NCBI GenBank assembly: GCA_963930775.1
Contig: OZ005689.1
Location: 15,748,923-15,812,922 of the forward strand
Direction: 5' to 3'
Source of the DNA: Cliona cf. orientalis
Taxonomy: Eukaryota; Porifera; Demospongiae; Clionaida; Clionaidae
DNA length: 64,000 bases
Shown here: one piece after another, positions 45,759-56,394 of the stretch
Layout of the letters: each line of letters starts with the position of its first letter
Position numbering within the stretch: the first letter of the stretch is position 1
Notes under the pieces: model-generated
The model's database searches: none
Seen by the model: the letters and a program-made list of their open reading frames with translations, nothing else
Told to the model about the DNA's origin: nothing
Program-made: the position numbers and the translations under genes

Positions 45759-47760
45759 CACTAAGCAGAAAAAAAAATTGTCCAAAAAATCACCGCATAG
45801 TCGAGTTGGGTGCATAGTGGAACCATACAATGCAAGCAGGCAACCTAAATTTCAATTTTGTCAAGAAGTTGGTAAAGGTCGTCACGTTTATGTGCGCGCG
45901 TGGCCCCGCCCCTCACGTAGCGCGTGGGCGGAAACATTGCAAACGCATGGCTTCCCTGTACAAACATATGGGGAAACTTCAAAGGGCCGTAACTTTGATT
46001 CTAAGGCGTGTATCAAAATTCCCCAAGGTCAAATTTCTCGTTTCGATCCATTCTGCGTGCCCATGTAAAAATTATCTCCCCAAATACTCCCCAACCCCCC
46101 AAACATTAATTAATTATATAAATTCTTTTTTTTCAAGGCGACCTGAACACTAAGCAGAAAAAAAAATTAAAAAATTGTCCAAAAACCACCATATAATCGA
46201 GGTGGGTGCATAGTGGAGCCATACAATGCAAGCAGGCAGCCTAAATTTCAATTTTGTCAAAAAGTTGGTAAAGGTCGTCACATTTATGTGCGCGCGTGAC
46301 CCCGCCCCTCACGTATCGCGTGGGCGGAAACATTGCAAACGCATGGCTTCCCTGTACAAACATATGGGGAAACTTTAAAGGGCCGTAACGTTAATGCTAA
46401 GGCGTGAATCAAAATTCCCTAAGGTCAAATCTCTAGTTTCGACCCATTCTGCGTGCCCATATAAAAATTATGCACTCAGGTGCTCTCAACCCCCCTGTGA
46501 ATTATTTTTCTATATTTTTTTCTACTTAGTGTTTAACAAGACCACACACTAAGCAGAAAAAAAATTGTCCGAAAACCACCACATACGCGTAGTATAGAGA
46601 GCCTTACAATGCAAGCAGGCAGCCTATACATCACTTTTGACCAAAGTGGGTAATGGTCGTCACGTTGATGTGCGCGCGTGGCCCCGCCCCTCACGTAGCG
46701 CGTGGGCGGAAAACATTGCAAATGCATGGCTTCCTATACAAACATATGGGATAACTTCAAAGGGCCGTAACTTTAATTCTAAGGTGTGAATCAAAATTCC
46801 CCAAGATCAAATCCTTAGTTTCGACTCATTCTGCATGCCCATATAAAAATTGTGGTATAATATGCTTTATAGACCCCTAAGACTTTTCTTCTTCCCTATT
46901 CCTTTTTTCTTTTTTTCTACTTAGTGTATAATTTTCAAGGAGACCAAAACACTAAGCAGAAAAAAAAATTGTTCGAAAACCGCCACAAAGTTGAGCTGGA
47001 TGCATAGTAGAGCCATACAATGCAAGCAGGCAGCCTATACAGCAATTTTGATCAAAGTGGGTAATGGTCGTCACGTTTGTGTGCGCGCGCCTAACGGGAA
47101 TTCCCCGTTTTTCACGTAGCGCGTGGGCGGAAAACATTGCAAACGTATGGCTTCCCTATACAAACATATGGGGAAACTTCAAAGGGCCGTAACTTTAATT
47201 CTAAAGTGTGAATCAAAATTCCGCTTCCTAGAAACTTCTAGTTTTGACCCATTCTGCACGCTCATATCAATAATTTTTCGTGAATGTTTTCCCAGAGTCT
47301 CAAACATTTAAATTCTTTTTTTTTCTACTTAGTGTTTAACAAGGCGACCTGAACACTAAGCAGAAAAAAAATTGTCCAAAAACTACCATATAATCGAGCT
47401 GGGTGCATAGTGGAACCATACAATGCAAGCAGGCAGCCTAAATTTCAATTTTATCAAAAATTTGGTAAAGGTCGTCACGTTTATGTGCGCGCGTGGCCCC
47501 GCCCCTCACGTAGCGCGTGGGCGGAAACATTGCAAACGCATGGCTTCCCTGTACAAACATATGGGGAAACTTCAAAGGGTCGTAACTTTGATTCTAAGGC
47601 GTGAATCAAAATTCCTGAAGGTCAAATCTCTGCATTCGATCCATTCTGCGCGCCGGTGCAAAAATTATGTCCCCAAGTGCTCCCAGTTCCCCCCTGAATT
47701 AATTAATTAAAAGTCTTTTTTTTTTTCAAGCTACCGTGCACACTAAGCAGAAAAAAAAGA
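45759..47760 (+). mobile_element. Tandem array A of CACTAAG-family MITEs (five units plus a stub)
   Basis: Units start at 45759, 46148, 46547, 46950 and 47354, with a stub at 47741, so the period is 387-404 bp. Each runs CACTAAGCAGAAAAAAAA to TTTTTTCTACTTAGTG. Most junctions keep the same linker, TTTAACAAGGCGACCTGAA. Interior blocks (GTCGTCACGTTTATGTGCGC, CGCGTGGGCGGAAACATTGC, ATATGGGGAAACTTCAAAGG) are strongly conserved. The open frames inside come from one conserved block and have no protein family match that I know. A shared linker argues for tandem amplification rather than repeated insertion. Confidence 0.88.
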
Positions 47761-47790
47761 GCGGCACATAATTAGAAGCATGCATTATAT

Positions 47791-47906
47791 AGTCTAGCGA
47801 GTTATACCCTCTCTCGCTCTCCACTTAGTGGGTGTGGTTTTGAAAGCTCGCGCTTTCAAAAGCACACCCACTAAGCAGCGAGCGAGAGGGTTTAGCTCGC
47901 TAGACT
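47791..47906. repeat. Long perfect-type hairpin beside array A
   Basis: AGTCTAGCGAG at the left pairs with CTCGCTAGACT at the right, and the inner arms CCACTTAGTGGGTGTGG..TTTTGAAAGC pair with GCTTTCAAAAG..CACACCCACTAAGCAG. The inner arms contain the MITE end motifs CACTAAGCAG and CTTAGTG in outward-facing order, so the hairpin looks like a head-to-head junction of two MITE ends. Confidence 0.75.
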
Positions 47907-50014
47907 AATTACCAATATTCACACACTACAGTAGTCATCCCGAGTATTATTACTTTAGCTAGTGACCCTTTACCATGCAGATCGATTTAGTACCACTGTT
48001 GATATATAATCATGTGGTGCTAAGTGCTAATTTAAATAGATTTTGAGTTAATATAAAAATTTTAAGTTAATATTGAGGTGTGTTACAGAATCGTGTGGTG
48101 GAAGTGTTGTCCATGCTGTGGTTCACAAAAGTCAAATCCACTCACTGAGGCAAGCTTGCACAGTATTAGCACTAAAAGTGGCCCGACCTGATGAAGGGTC
48201 ACAGACTATCAGGTGAGACGTGGCGTGTAGCGATTCAGTTGATGATGTTCACATGAATTTTAGAGTGAACAGGTATCCTGGACTGTGATCAGCATAAATA
48301 CCATATTGTAGGGTATGAGCAAATATCTATCAGTGAAATGGGAGCTACACCATGGCTCATGAATAATTAAAGTTTAACAGATATACAGAGAAATAAACTA
48401 GTATAATTATTATAATTAATTTTGTCTGAGCAGTTAATTAAAAGTGAAATAATATTGTGTGACAGCACTCAATCTAGCTCAGCTAGAGAATGGTACTCCA
48501 TCCTACAGCATGGTTATACACGTGGAGAGTACTAGTCACATGGTATTAATTATCCCTGGTCAGTGTTTCCTCTAGGAATGAATTCAAACAGGGTGGTTGA
48601 GTGCTAACATTACTATCATTGAATATTAATTATGGGATATTATGTTGACCATGAAGAGGGAATGATTTGCTTTTGCAGGCTTTAATACTTTGCAATGTGC
48701 ACTTGGATAATCACTGTGTATGCACAGTCTACTATAATATTATTGTGTGTGCAAGTGCTGTGTACACTAGTACAACCACACTTCAACCACTAGTAGTGTA
48801 TCTCTGAGCTGATTGTGGGAAGCCAAAGATACACACAACACTTGGGAGCTACTACCATACTGCAAACCACTGTTGCAGCTGTCAGCATTTTTGCAAATCA
48901 GCCACTCACAAACAGGGCGGGGCGCCCCTTTTCAAGTATAGTAGCGGAAACACTGCCTGGTGCTCCACTTACAGCTGGAGTCGTAGACACACTGCCTTCA
49001 GGTCAGTGCGTTTCGCTCTTTTTGGAGCTCGTCAGTACGACCTACCAGCATACATGAAAGTACATACACTATAATGAGGATACAACAAAATTCGGTAGTC
49101 TGTATCACTGCATGAAGGATGTCCACTGGCAAAAACTTGTAAAATGTCAAATGATCCCACTGTTCTCACTGGAGGAAACCTGTAACTGGTGTATGTTTGT
49201 ACTAGATAGTCTTGCATAAGTCATACACATTTAGTTTCGATCCCAGGGTGTGTGTATGTGTATGTACATTTGTATGCAGGTTTCAGGGCAAGCACAGAGC
49301 AAGTGTGATTAAAATATTATGTATACACACCATCAGGGTAGGCCTCCTTAATCTGTAGTAATATCACATTTAATTTCTATACAATACAATACAACATTCT
49401 GTACGTACCTGTGTAATACTAAGTATTTGTATGTGAAAGAATGTTGGGAATGGTTGGGTGCCAGCCTCAATCTAGTTGTACCAACTAGAGAGGGTACTCG
49501 ATCATTGTTGCTCAGTGCACATATACTTGTTTATTAGTAGCGGTAAACAGGTGAAACAGTGCACAATATTAAGCCACACTAATGAGAGTACTGGGCAGCC
49601 AGAGTGAGTGGTGCTATTGTAGACACCACATGAAAGAACAAATCTGGGTAAACGCAGCTCTCACCCCAGAAGCAGCATGATCTGCATGGCTGACAGAAAT
49701 ACACACAGAGCATATTATTATAGTGCAATATGGGCTCAAACTAGATGTGATATTAGTTAAGGTACCATGTACATGTGAAAAGATTACAGAGGTAAATGTA
49801 CTTGTTAAGTGCTGGCAATAAGTTGGAGCACACAGATGTGACAATGATTCACAAGAGATCTGCCTCTGTTCTCAATATCAGGTGATAGAGGCGAGCCACT
49901 CATATCCAGGTACATGGTCCCCAGAGAGCAGTGTGTGTGCATGCATGGTGGCGATCACCATCTTGTGACGTAATTGTCTGCACCTGAAGTAACTAACAGG
50001 TGGGTATATAATGC
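47907..50014. other. Interior DNA downstream of the OTU frame, no gene recognised
   Basis: About 2.1 kb of AT-rich DNA. Frames at 48815-49057 and 49614-49844 show no family features. It may include the 3' end of the Helitron-like element, but no CTRR-type hairpin terminus could be fixed by eye. Confidence 0.4.
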
Positions 50015-50797
50015 TTAGGCATCCAAGACTTTACCAAATGGGATGGGTACATGCTGGAGGACAGCAGATGACAAAGGCACTAGTGCTGTGAAGTGACTGT
50101 GTGCAAAAAACAGTGCTAGTGGCAAGTGTGGTAGTGTTGTAACATCACCTGACATAAGCAAGGCTCTATGTGCACTACTGCACCATTGTAGGTGTTGCCT
50201 TGTACCTGAAACAAATGCAAGAAAATTCTGAGCAAACACGTGAACATTGTCAATATCTGCTAGCATGAGTGTCCTCACGCAGTCCTCACTAGTGGTGTAG
50301 AAATAAACATATGTGAATATTGGCCTGTCAAGGAGAAGTGACAATGGAAATAAGTGGAAGTCACTTCCCCAGGTTCCAATTCGTAATGCATGTACAATAA
50401 GGGTATTGGCTTTACGGACATGATTCCCGTAAGGGTCTGTAGGGAAAGCATGTTGCAGGGCTTGAATTAGGATGTCCCTGTATTTCACAGTAGCGTATGC
50501 AATCAATAACCTGAAAACCCTTGAAAGCTGCTCACTACCACACACAACTCTAGAGAGAGTATGGTACATGCAGTCCCCATCCCCTGTTGTCAACACAGGC
50601 TTGTATGTCTGTAACATTAGTGGGTGACATTGGCTGACAACAGACACAGCTCTGGGTAAAGTGGGAAAATCATTAGCATAGACTGGGGGCAGTGCATTAA
50701 CAGCTTGTGCAATGGCTTCAAAAGCCTCATGCATACCATTCAAACTGTCAATTACCTCTTGTATGGAATTTAATGATAGTGTAGTGGCCAGCACACT
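50015..50797 (-). CDS. OTU-type cysteine protease domain, in frame after a TAG
   Basis: About 260 codons open on the minus strand directly after the TAG that ends the Rep/helicase frame, and in the same frame. There is no ATG at the front: the first in-frame codon of note is GTG, and the first Met (NGMHEAF) is about 20 codons in. The OTU signature is clear. TTGDGDCMYHTLS holds the catalytic Cys (about residue 75), FFAHSHFTALVP near the end holds the catalytic His (about 234), and hydrophobic strands lie between. OTU domains are a known companion of Rep-helicase in Helentron-type Helitrons, where a role in removing ubiquitin has been proposed. It is probably the C-terminal part of one polyprotein with 50798-56224, now separated by a single stop. 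Confidence 0.82.
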   Translation of the reverse strand, partial: SVLATTLSLNSIQEVIDSLNGMHEAFEAIAQAVNALPPVYANDFPTLPRAVSVVSQCHPLMLQTYKPVLTTGDGDCMYHTLSRVVCGSEQLSRVFRLLIAYATVKYRDILIQALQHAFPTDPYGNHVRKANTLIVHALRIGTWGSDFHLFPLSLLLDRPIFTYVYFYTTSEDCVRTLMLADIDNVHVFAQNFLAFVSGTRQHLQWCSSAHRALLMSGDVTTLPHLPLALFFAHSHFTALVPLSSAVLQHVPIPFGKVLDA

Positions 50798-53700
50798 CTA
50801 TGGAGAGGCACCAAGTAATTGTTGCACTCTTTGCAGCAAGTGAACACAGGCACCAGTTACATTACTATGAACGGATGGCTCATCTGTGGAAAGGGTACTA
50901 AATGGAGTGCTCACCTTAAGCACTTTGCTAGGGGGCTGTCCACTATTATTGCTATTGGCTCTCTTAGGAGGTTGCCCTCTCCCATGTTTTGGAGGCTGAG
51001 TACTGTTAGGAGCCTGTGACTTTGGAGAGCATGCAGTATCAATAGTATTAGGAGGCTGAGATTTACGAGGACGTTCCCTACCACGTTTTGGCTGTGTTTC
51101 AGTGGATGAATCTGAAGGAGTATTTTTACGGGGATGACCCTTGCCTCGTTTAATTGAGGTACTCTGTGGATCAACATCTGAAGAATCAGAATCAAGTGGC
51201 ATGGATCCAGATTTAGGCTGATCTGATTTGCGAGGACGTCCCCTACCAGGTTTAGGCTGTGTTTGGATGGATGTCTCCAATGGAATATTTTTACGGGGAC
51301 GTCCCCTCCCTCGCTTGGTTGAATTGCACTGTGTATCAACATTTGAAGGATCAAAATCAAATTGTATGGATCCTGACTTAGGGTTAATATCATTCATAGA
51401 TGGCTCTGGAATGGGTTCATTACTCAATAAGTCATGAGATCTCTCTGGGTACTCAACTACATCAGTTGGAGGAGTGGGATGAATTACATCAACATTATCA
51501 CACCACTGCAATAGCTGTTGGTAGAAGGGTTCAAGGTGGATGGCAGAGGGATCAAACTCCCATAAGACTAGATCATTCAGAGTTCTGACTCTGCTTAGAG
51601 CTGCATAAGCTTGACCAGAAGCAAAAAATCTTTCACCCAAGTATACTACTGCCTTTTGAACAGTACAGCCCTGAACTCGGTGCACTGTCACACCATATGC
51701 TAACTGAAGGGGAAATTGCTGACGTAGTATGCTGTAGGATGCCCCACGGATTTCAATCCGCTGTCTGAACCTAGGGACAGGATGCTTGTGGGCTGGATTG
51801 GCAAGCTTGGCTATAACAATGCAACTAGGATGGAGGGAGGTGACAATAGCTAGAGTACCGTTGACCCAACCTCCATCAATGTTGATATTACGCCTTAAAA
51901 CAACACGGGCACCCACTTTGAGTACTAGTTTATCAGGAAGTCGCTCACGATACTTAAGAACTGTTTGCTTGTCAGCCTCTCTTAGTGGGTGGCCATGATG
52001 GTCAGTGTCTAAGGCTTCATATACACTCTCTCTTCCATCAATTCTGTTAATGCAAAGGTCATTAACCTCCTCACACTCCTTTCTAGTGCTACAGATCACA
52101 ACAGTCCTGTCTAACTGTATGTTATCCATATCCCGAGGTTGAACTATACTTCTCAGAACATCAGTGACTTCTTGATCACACACACCCATCCTGACTTTAG
52201 TCAAGACACTAGTAAGTACAGGATCCTGAGACCTTTTGATCTCTCTGAGGACTAAAATTGAAAATGTACGCCAAAGATGGGTACCAAACAAATCACTCCT
52301 ACCCACAGCAGGCAACTGGGCAGGGTCCCCAAGCATAACAATATGCCTGCCTCCCCAGGGTAGCCTAGATGCACCATGTTTGGCAAACTTTCTACAGAGA
52401 CCCTCTGCTACACGGAAAAGGTAATAGTCCAGCATACTGAACTCATCAATGACTATTACATCAGTCTTCCTCAATTTGGTTACCTCCACTGTACCATTTT
52501 CTAATGTGCTTTGGCACTCAATATCCAAAGAAAAAAATTTGTGAAGAGTTGTACCTCCAATGAGGTGGGCAGCAACACCACTAGGAGCCACCTTTGTAAC
52601 AACTAGGCCTTTGGACCTGGCCAACTCAATTAAACCCTTCAATAGATAAGACTTGCCAGTTCCAGCTGGCCCCACTATGGCTGCATGGACCAGTTTGTTC
52701 TGGTTGAACTGACCCTCAACCCACCTGTAGGCTCTTAATTGGGACTCGGTAAAAGTATTAATAAGGATGCTCAAATCAACACCAGAACTGTTAGGGAGCA
52801 GGTCCCCTGTATCACTGTGAGGGTGATTCAACATTTGATCAGTTACAGTAGCCTCAGGCTCATCCTGCTCACCAAGGACAGGAATATCGCTCAAAAATGT
52901 GTCCGCTTCTTCTTCAGATAAGAAGCCATGCTCAATATACAACTGTGCTAAGGACCTTAACTGGTCTGTGTGAAACCCCCTTGAGATTGCTGACTGCAAG
53001 CAAGATAGTGCATCAAGGTGGGCATCACACATTCCACTTTCAGCACAGAGCTCTACCCAAGACTTGGGAGGATTCAAAACAACCTCATGGTCTTCTGTCA
53101 TGGGCACACTGAGTAGATACTTCTGTTGATAATACTTTTCAGTATCATCACCAACAGAACTGATGAATCGGTGTCTAGTAATGACCATTTTGGCCCGCCT
53201 AATCCAATAGTGACCCACTCTGTCGGCTAACATGGTACCAGGAGGGTATGTGCTCAAAACAGACACCAATTCATCGCTGGGATTGGCTTCCATAAGCCAG
53301 TGTTTTGAATTCAGACCACTCTCTAGGTCAGGGTGGTAAAAATCGACTACTTCGAAAACGCCATTTGCAGTAATAATGGATTCAAGGGGGAAATCATTGC
53401 ATTCCTCACTCTGTTCATCTATTCCAGATTCAGTATAAAACTGCACAACAGCTTCAACCACTATAGGGGCTACATCATGTGCCTTCAAGCACCTTTTCAA
53501 GGCTAAAAGATCATAACCACTCTGTATCTGCAAGCTACACTCTGAGAGTAAATCGGCAAGGAGTGCCTGAGCTGATTCTAAGGCTGACTTGGCATCCAAG
53601 TAACCACTGAAATCATCAGCACCCTTGCTTTTGATAACACACTGGCTATTCGCCCGTGCTGCTTTTTTCTGCTCATCTTGGTTGGCAGAACGCCACCACT

Positions 53701-56224
53701 GATAAAATTCAGGATAAGTGAGCGAATCAAGCTGAGAAGGCCTCTTCAGGTAGGTTTCCAGCTTGGTCTGCAAGTAAATGTCCTCACTATCCTCAGAAAG
53801 TGAATCAAGCTCAAACTTTGGCTTCAGCATTCTTTGGCAAGGATTGAGCTCAGTCTGCAAAAATATCACTTGCCTAGACATTTGATTCTGGTGGAAGCCC
53901 ATGAGCACATCAAGCACTTCCACTGATCCAACAACACGTGTTCTGAGAAATCTCTGGGGATCACTGCACTTCTCTGGGAGCTCTATCTTCAAGCTAGGCT
54001 CAGGTTTTGAGATGTACTTGGCCAAGTACATCTCAAAACCATGCTTGGACACTATCTGTACATTGTGAGCTGCACCCCAGAGGATTGTTATCTCGGGGTT
54101 GTAAGGTACTACATTTTTGTCTTCGTCATGTCGACGCACATACAAGTACCTAACTCCATCTTCATCAAGACAGAGAGTTTCATGAGGGACTTCAAATGGA
54201 AACCCATACTTGCACTTGGACAGTACCTTCCCATGACTACCCTTGAAACAACGGGATGGGTAACATGTTTTGTGCTGGAGCATGTTTTCAACAAGTTTCC
54301 TAAGGTAAGCAGCCCTCACATCACTAGTATCAGCTGCACGTGGCATCTCTGCCATCACAGCATGCGGAGGTGCAGTCCCTGGCTCTACCCAGATCAACAT
54401 GTGCCAGTGAACTGCACCTCTGCGCTGGTACTCTTTCTTGACAATAGAATCAGTTACTACACCAAGTGGGCCACCTTCAGGTGATCTCAAAATGTTCATA
54501 AACCAGTCATATCTCTTCTCTGCAGCTAGTACAGAGATTTGAGGTTTGAATCCGACAGGCTGCCTATCAGAGAGGTCTTTGGCCAGATCTTGCACCTCAA
54601 GCTCACTAGCACGTGCACCCCACCCATCCCTTAAAGTAGCTTGTACTTGGGGCCACCCATCATAAGCTGTGAGGGTGAGAAAAAAGTTAGGCAAACCCCT
54701 CTGTTCTACGAAGGCCACAAGATCAAGGCCAAATGACCTCCAGAACTCCTTGCTACCAGGAATAATCCTTGGAATTTCAGTCCCATAAACTGAGTATGGA
54801 TCAGATGGGCCAGATACTCGTTCTGCAGTGAGGGGTTCAGATAGACTTTGTACTTTCACAATCTTACGGGCCTCATGCATGCGGAGGCGGACTTTCAGCA
54901 TGTAGTCATACTTAAAGAAAGGATACAAACGATCCTCAGCATAAAATCCACGCACATCAAAGAGCCTCATCTTCACATGGGCATTAAATGGAATAGAGCA
55001 CTTGTGATACCATCCTCCATAGCCCCAAGGGTGGAGGTGTGGAAAAGCCTTACAGTCAAGGAACTCTTCCCCATACTTAGCCTTGCATAGGTTTACTAGA
55101 CTTTCTGCCAATTCAGGACGGGGATACTGACGGCCAGCAATATCATCATGCATATCCCCCCGTATGACAGGAAAATCATCAAAGTACTTTGCATCCAAGG
55201 GGAAAGCCATAGCAGCAGCCTCATCTTCCAAAAGCTCTTCGAGTGATATGCTTTGGTCCTCTAAAAGTTTGGGATTGATAAAGCTGGGCTTACAGTATCG
55301 CATGAGTGTCTCATACTGGGAGAAAAATTTGGAATAAAGATGGTTATTTGCATGCATCCACTGTACCGCCCTTTTGATTCGTAGGGACGATGCAGGTGAG
55401 GGGCTCCTCTCCCAGATGTCACTATCTTTAACAGCTAGGAAACCAAATAGGCCATGGTAATGCTTATCTAGTTTTGTGATAGCATTCACTTCACCTTGAA
55501 AATGGCGGTATTGAGTCATGCTTGCTTCCCTGACAGTACTAGAAAATAAGCCACAGACAGACATTTGTCCACGTTCATATTGGTTCACTAGAGACTGTAT
55601 CTCCGTGGGAAAGCTCATATCCCACTCGTTGACAGGCTTCACATTTAAACTAGGATCAAAGACACACCCAACATGCTGTTTTGATGGAATAGTATTGCAC
55701 CTACAATAGGGACAAGAGTACCATCGCTCTTTAGTTGATGTACCCCTCTCAGTGTATACAAACCCTGCTGTACAGCTAGGTACAGCTTGTAAGTAAGCAC
55801 TTGCAGGCGCCTCATCTTCGCTCATGCCACTGGGTTTGTCCACAAGGAAGGTATGGCCAGACTTCCACAATAGATGGCCACACCCGTAACACACAGCTAC
55901 ACCCAGTGGCTTCTGATCAAAGGTACGCTGCTGTGAAATTCTGCGTGCACATGCATCTAGCAGCTCATCATCAATATTCACTAAGTCATTCGAGTGACAC
56001 CAATCAGTTGGGAGCTGTATGGTATTGTGAAATTCAGGGCATCGCCTACCATAGCCTGCTTCGTGGGTGGTGCCACTAGGACGACCTGGCTTCCTAAAAC
56101 TCTCCCCACAACTAATACAAGCCATAGCGCGAACGTTGTTCGCTTCGCCACATGCTTTACACAGCTTTGCACGGACAGGCATAATTTGGTATCCGTAGCT
56201 ATCGTCTATATACACAATTATCAA
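50798..56224 (-). CDS. Helitron-like Rep/PIF1 helicase with AT-hook tail
   Basis: An uninterrupted frame of 1808 residues. From the N terminus: a zinc-ribbon-like C-x2-C-x10-C-x2-C (22-39) and further Cys pairs; a Helitron-like N-terminal region; the HUH nuclease motif as HWHM (H606, H608); the two-tyrosine motif YLAKY (Y733, Y737); then a PIF1/RecD-type superfamily 1 helicase with Walker A GPAGTGKS (1185-1192), VIVIDEFSML as Walker B, GDPAQLPAVG and a QLAYGVTVHRVQGCT motif. The tail (about 1640-1770) has five AT-hook-like repeats (RGRGRPRK and variants). These enzymes nick and unwind DNA for rolling-circle transposition. All key residues are present, so the copy is young or under selection. 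The second Met (residue 15, MPVRAK) may be the true start. It lies inside the 14.7 kb TIR element, downstream of MITE array B. Confidence 0.92.
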   Translation of the reverse strand: MIIVYIDDSYGYQIMPVRAKLCKACGEANNVRAMACISCGESFRKPGRPSGTTHEAGYGRRCPEFHNTIQLPTDWCHSNDLVNIDDELLDACARRISQQRTFDQKPLGVAVCYGCGHLLWKSGHTFLVDKPSGMSEDEAPASAYLQAVPSCTAGFVYTERGTSTKERWYSCPYCRCNTIPSKQHVGCVFDPSLNVKPVNEWDMSFPTEIQSLVNQYERGQMSVCGLFSSTVREASMTQYRHFQGEVNAITKLDKHYHGLFGFLAVKDSDIWERSPSPASSLRIKRAVQWMHANNHLYSKFFSQYETLMRYCKPSFINPKLLEDQSISLEELLEDEAAAMAFPLDAKYFDDFPVIRGDMHDDIAGRQYPRPELAESLVNLCKAKYGEEFLDCKAFPHLHPWGYGGWYHKCSIPFNAHVKMRLFDVRGFYAEDRLYPFFKYDYMLKVRLRMHEARKIVKVQSLSEPLTAERVSGPSDPYSVYGTEIPRIIPGSKEFWRSFGLDLVAFVEQRGLPNFFLTLTAYDGWPQVQATLRDGWGARASELEVQDLAKDLSDRQPVGFKPQISVLAAEKRYDWFMNILRSPEGGPLGVVTDSIVKKEYQRRGAVHWHMLIWVEPGTAPPHAVMAEMPRAADTSDVRAAYLRKLVENMLQHKTCYPSRCFKGSHGKVLSKCKYGFPFEVPHETLCLDEDGVRYLYVRRHDEDKNVVPYNPEITILWGAAHNVQIVSKHGFEMYLAKYISKPEPSLKIELPEKCSDPQRFLRTRVVGSVEVLDVLMGFHQNQMSRQVIFLQTELNPCQRMLKPKFELDSLSEDSEDIYLQTKLETYLKRPSQLDSLTYPEFYQWWRSANQDEQKKAARANSQCVIKSKGADDFSGYLDAKSALESAQALLADLLSECSLQIQSGYDLLALKRCLKAHDVAPIVVEAVVQFYTESGIDEQSEECNDFPLESIITANGVFEVVDFYHPDLESGLNSKHWLMEANPSDELVSVLSTYPPGTMLADRVGHYWIRRAKMVITRHRFISSVGDDTEKYYQQKYLLSVPMTEDHEVVLNPPKSWVELCAESGMCDAHLDALSCLQSAISRGFHTDQLRSLAQLYIEHGFLSEEEADTFLSDIPVLGEQDEPEATVTDQMLNHPHSDTGDLLPNSSGVDLSILINTFTESQLRAYRWVEGQFNQNKLVHAAIVGPAGTGKSYLLKGLIELARSKGLVVTKVAPSGVAAHLIGGTTLHKFFSLDIECQSTLENGTVEVTKLRKTDVIVIDEFSMLDYYLFRVAEGLCRKFAKHGASRLPWGGRHIVMLGDPAQLPAVGRSDLFGTHLWRTFSILVLREIKRSQDPVLTSVLTKVRMGVCDQEVTDVLRSIVQPRDMDNIQLDRTVVICSTRKECEEVNDLCINRIDGRESVYEALDTDHHGHPLREADKQTVLKYRERLPDKLVLKVGARVVLRRNINIDGGWVNGTLAIVTSLHPSCIVIAKLANPAHKHPVPRFRQRIEIRGASYSILRQQFPLQLAYGVTVHRVQGCTVQKAVVYLGERFFASGQAYAALSRVRTLNDLVLWEFDPSAIHLEPFYQQLLQWCDNVDVIHPTPPTDVVEYPERSHDLLSNEPIPEPSMNDINPKSGSIQFDFDPSNVDTQCNSTKRGRGRPRKNIPLETSIQTQPKPGRGRPRKSDQPKSGSMPLDSDSSDVDPQSTSIKRGKGHPRKNTPSDSSTETQPKRGRERPRKSQPPNTIDTACSPKSQAPNSTQPPKHGRGQPPKRANSNNSGQPPSKVLKVSTPFSTLSTDEPSVHSNVTGACVHLLQRVQQLLGASP

Positions 56225-56394
56225 ATGATAACTTTATTTCACACTTACAACACTTGGTAAACGAAGAGAAGTTCGATTGTGCCTTCCTGGTCTGGATTCT
56301 TTTCAGCAGTCAAGAAGACACGAGGAACACAAAGCCAAAGCGCTGCGCATGCACTTATATACAAATGCATTCTAAATAACGCACACCGGGACTC

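Noticed and set aside
45830-47710. Repeated open frames (KHCKRMASLYKHMGKLQ) as a small protein family
   Set aside because: They come from the conserved MITE core in every unit, with ends fixed by repeat boundaries. They are not preserved as genes.
45759-47760. CRISPR-like array, from regularly spaced repeats
   Set aside because: The period is about 0.4 kb with similar interiors, not short repeats with unique spacers, and the DNA is eukaryotic.
54009-54034. Perfect 26-bp palindrome around ATGTACTTGGCC
   Set aside because: It encodes the conserved EMYLAKYIS tyrosine motif of the Rep domain, so the symmetry is a by-product of coding.
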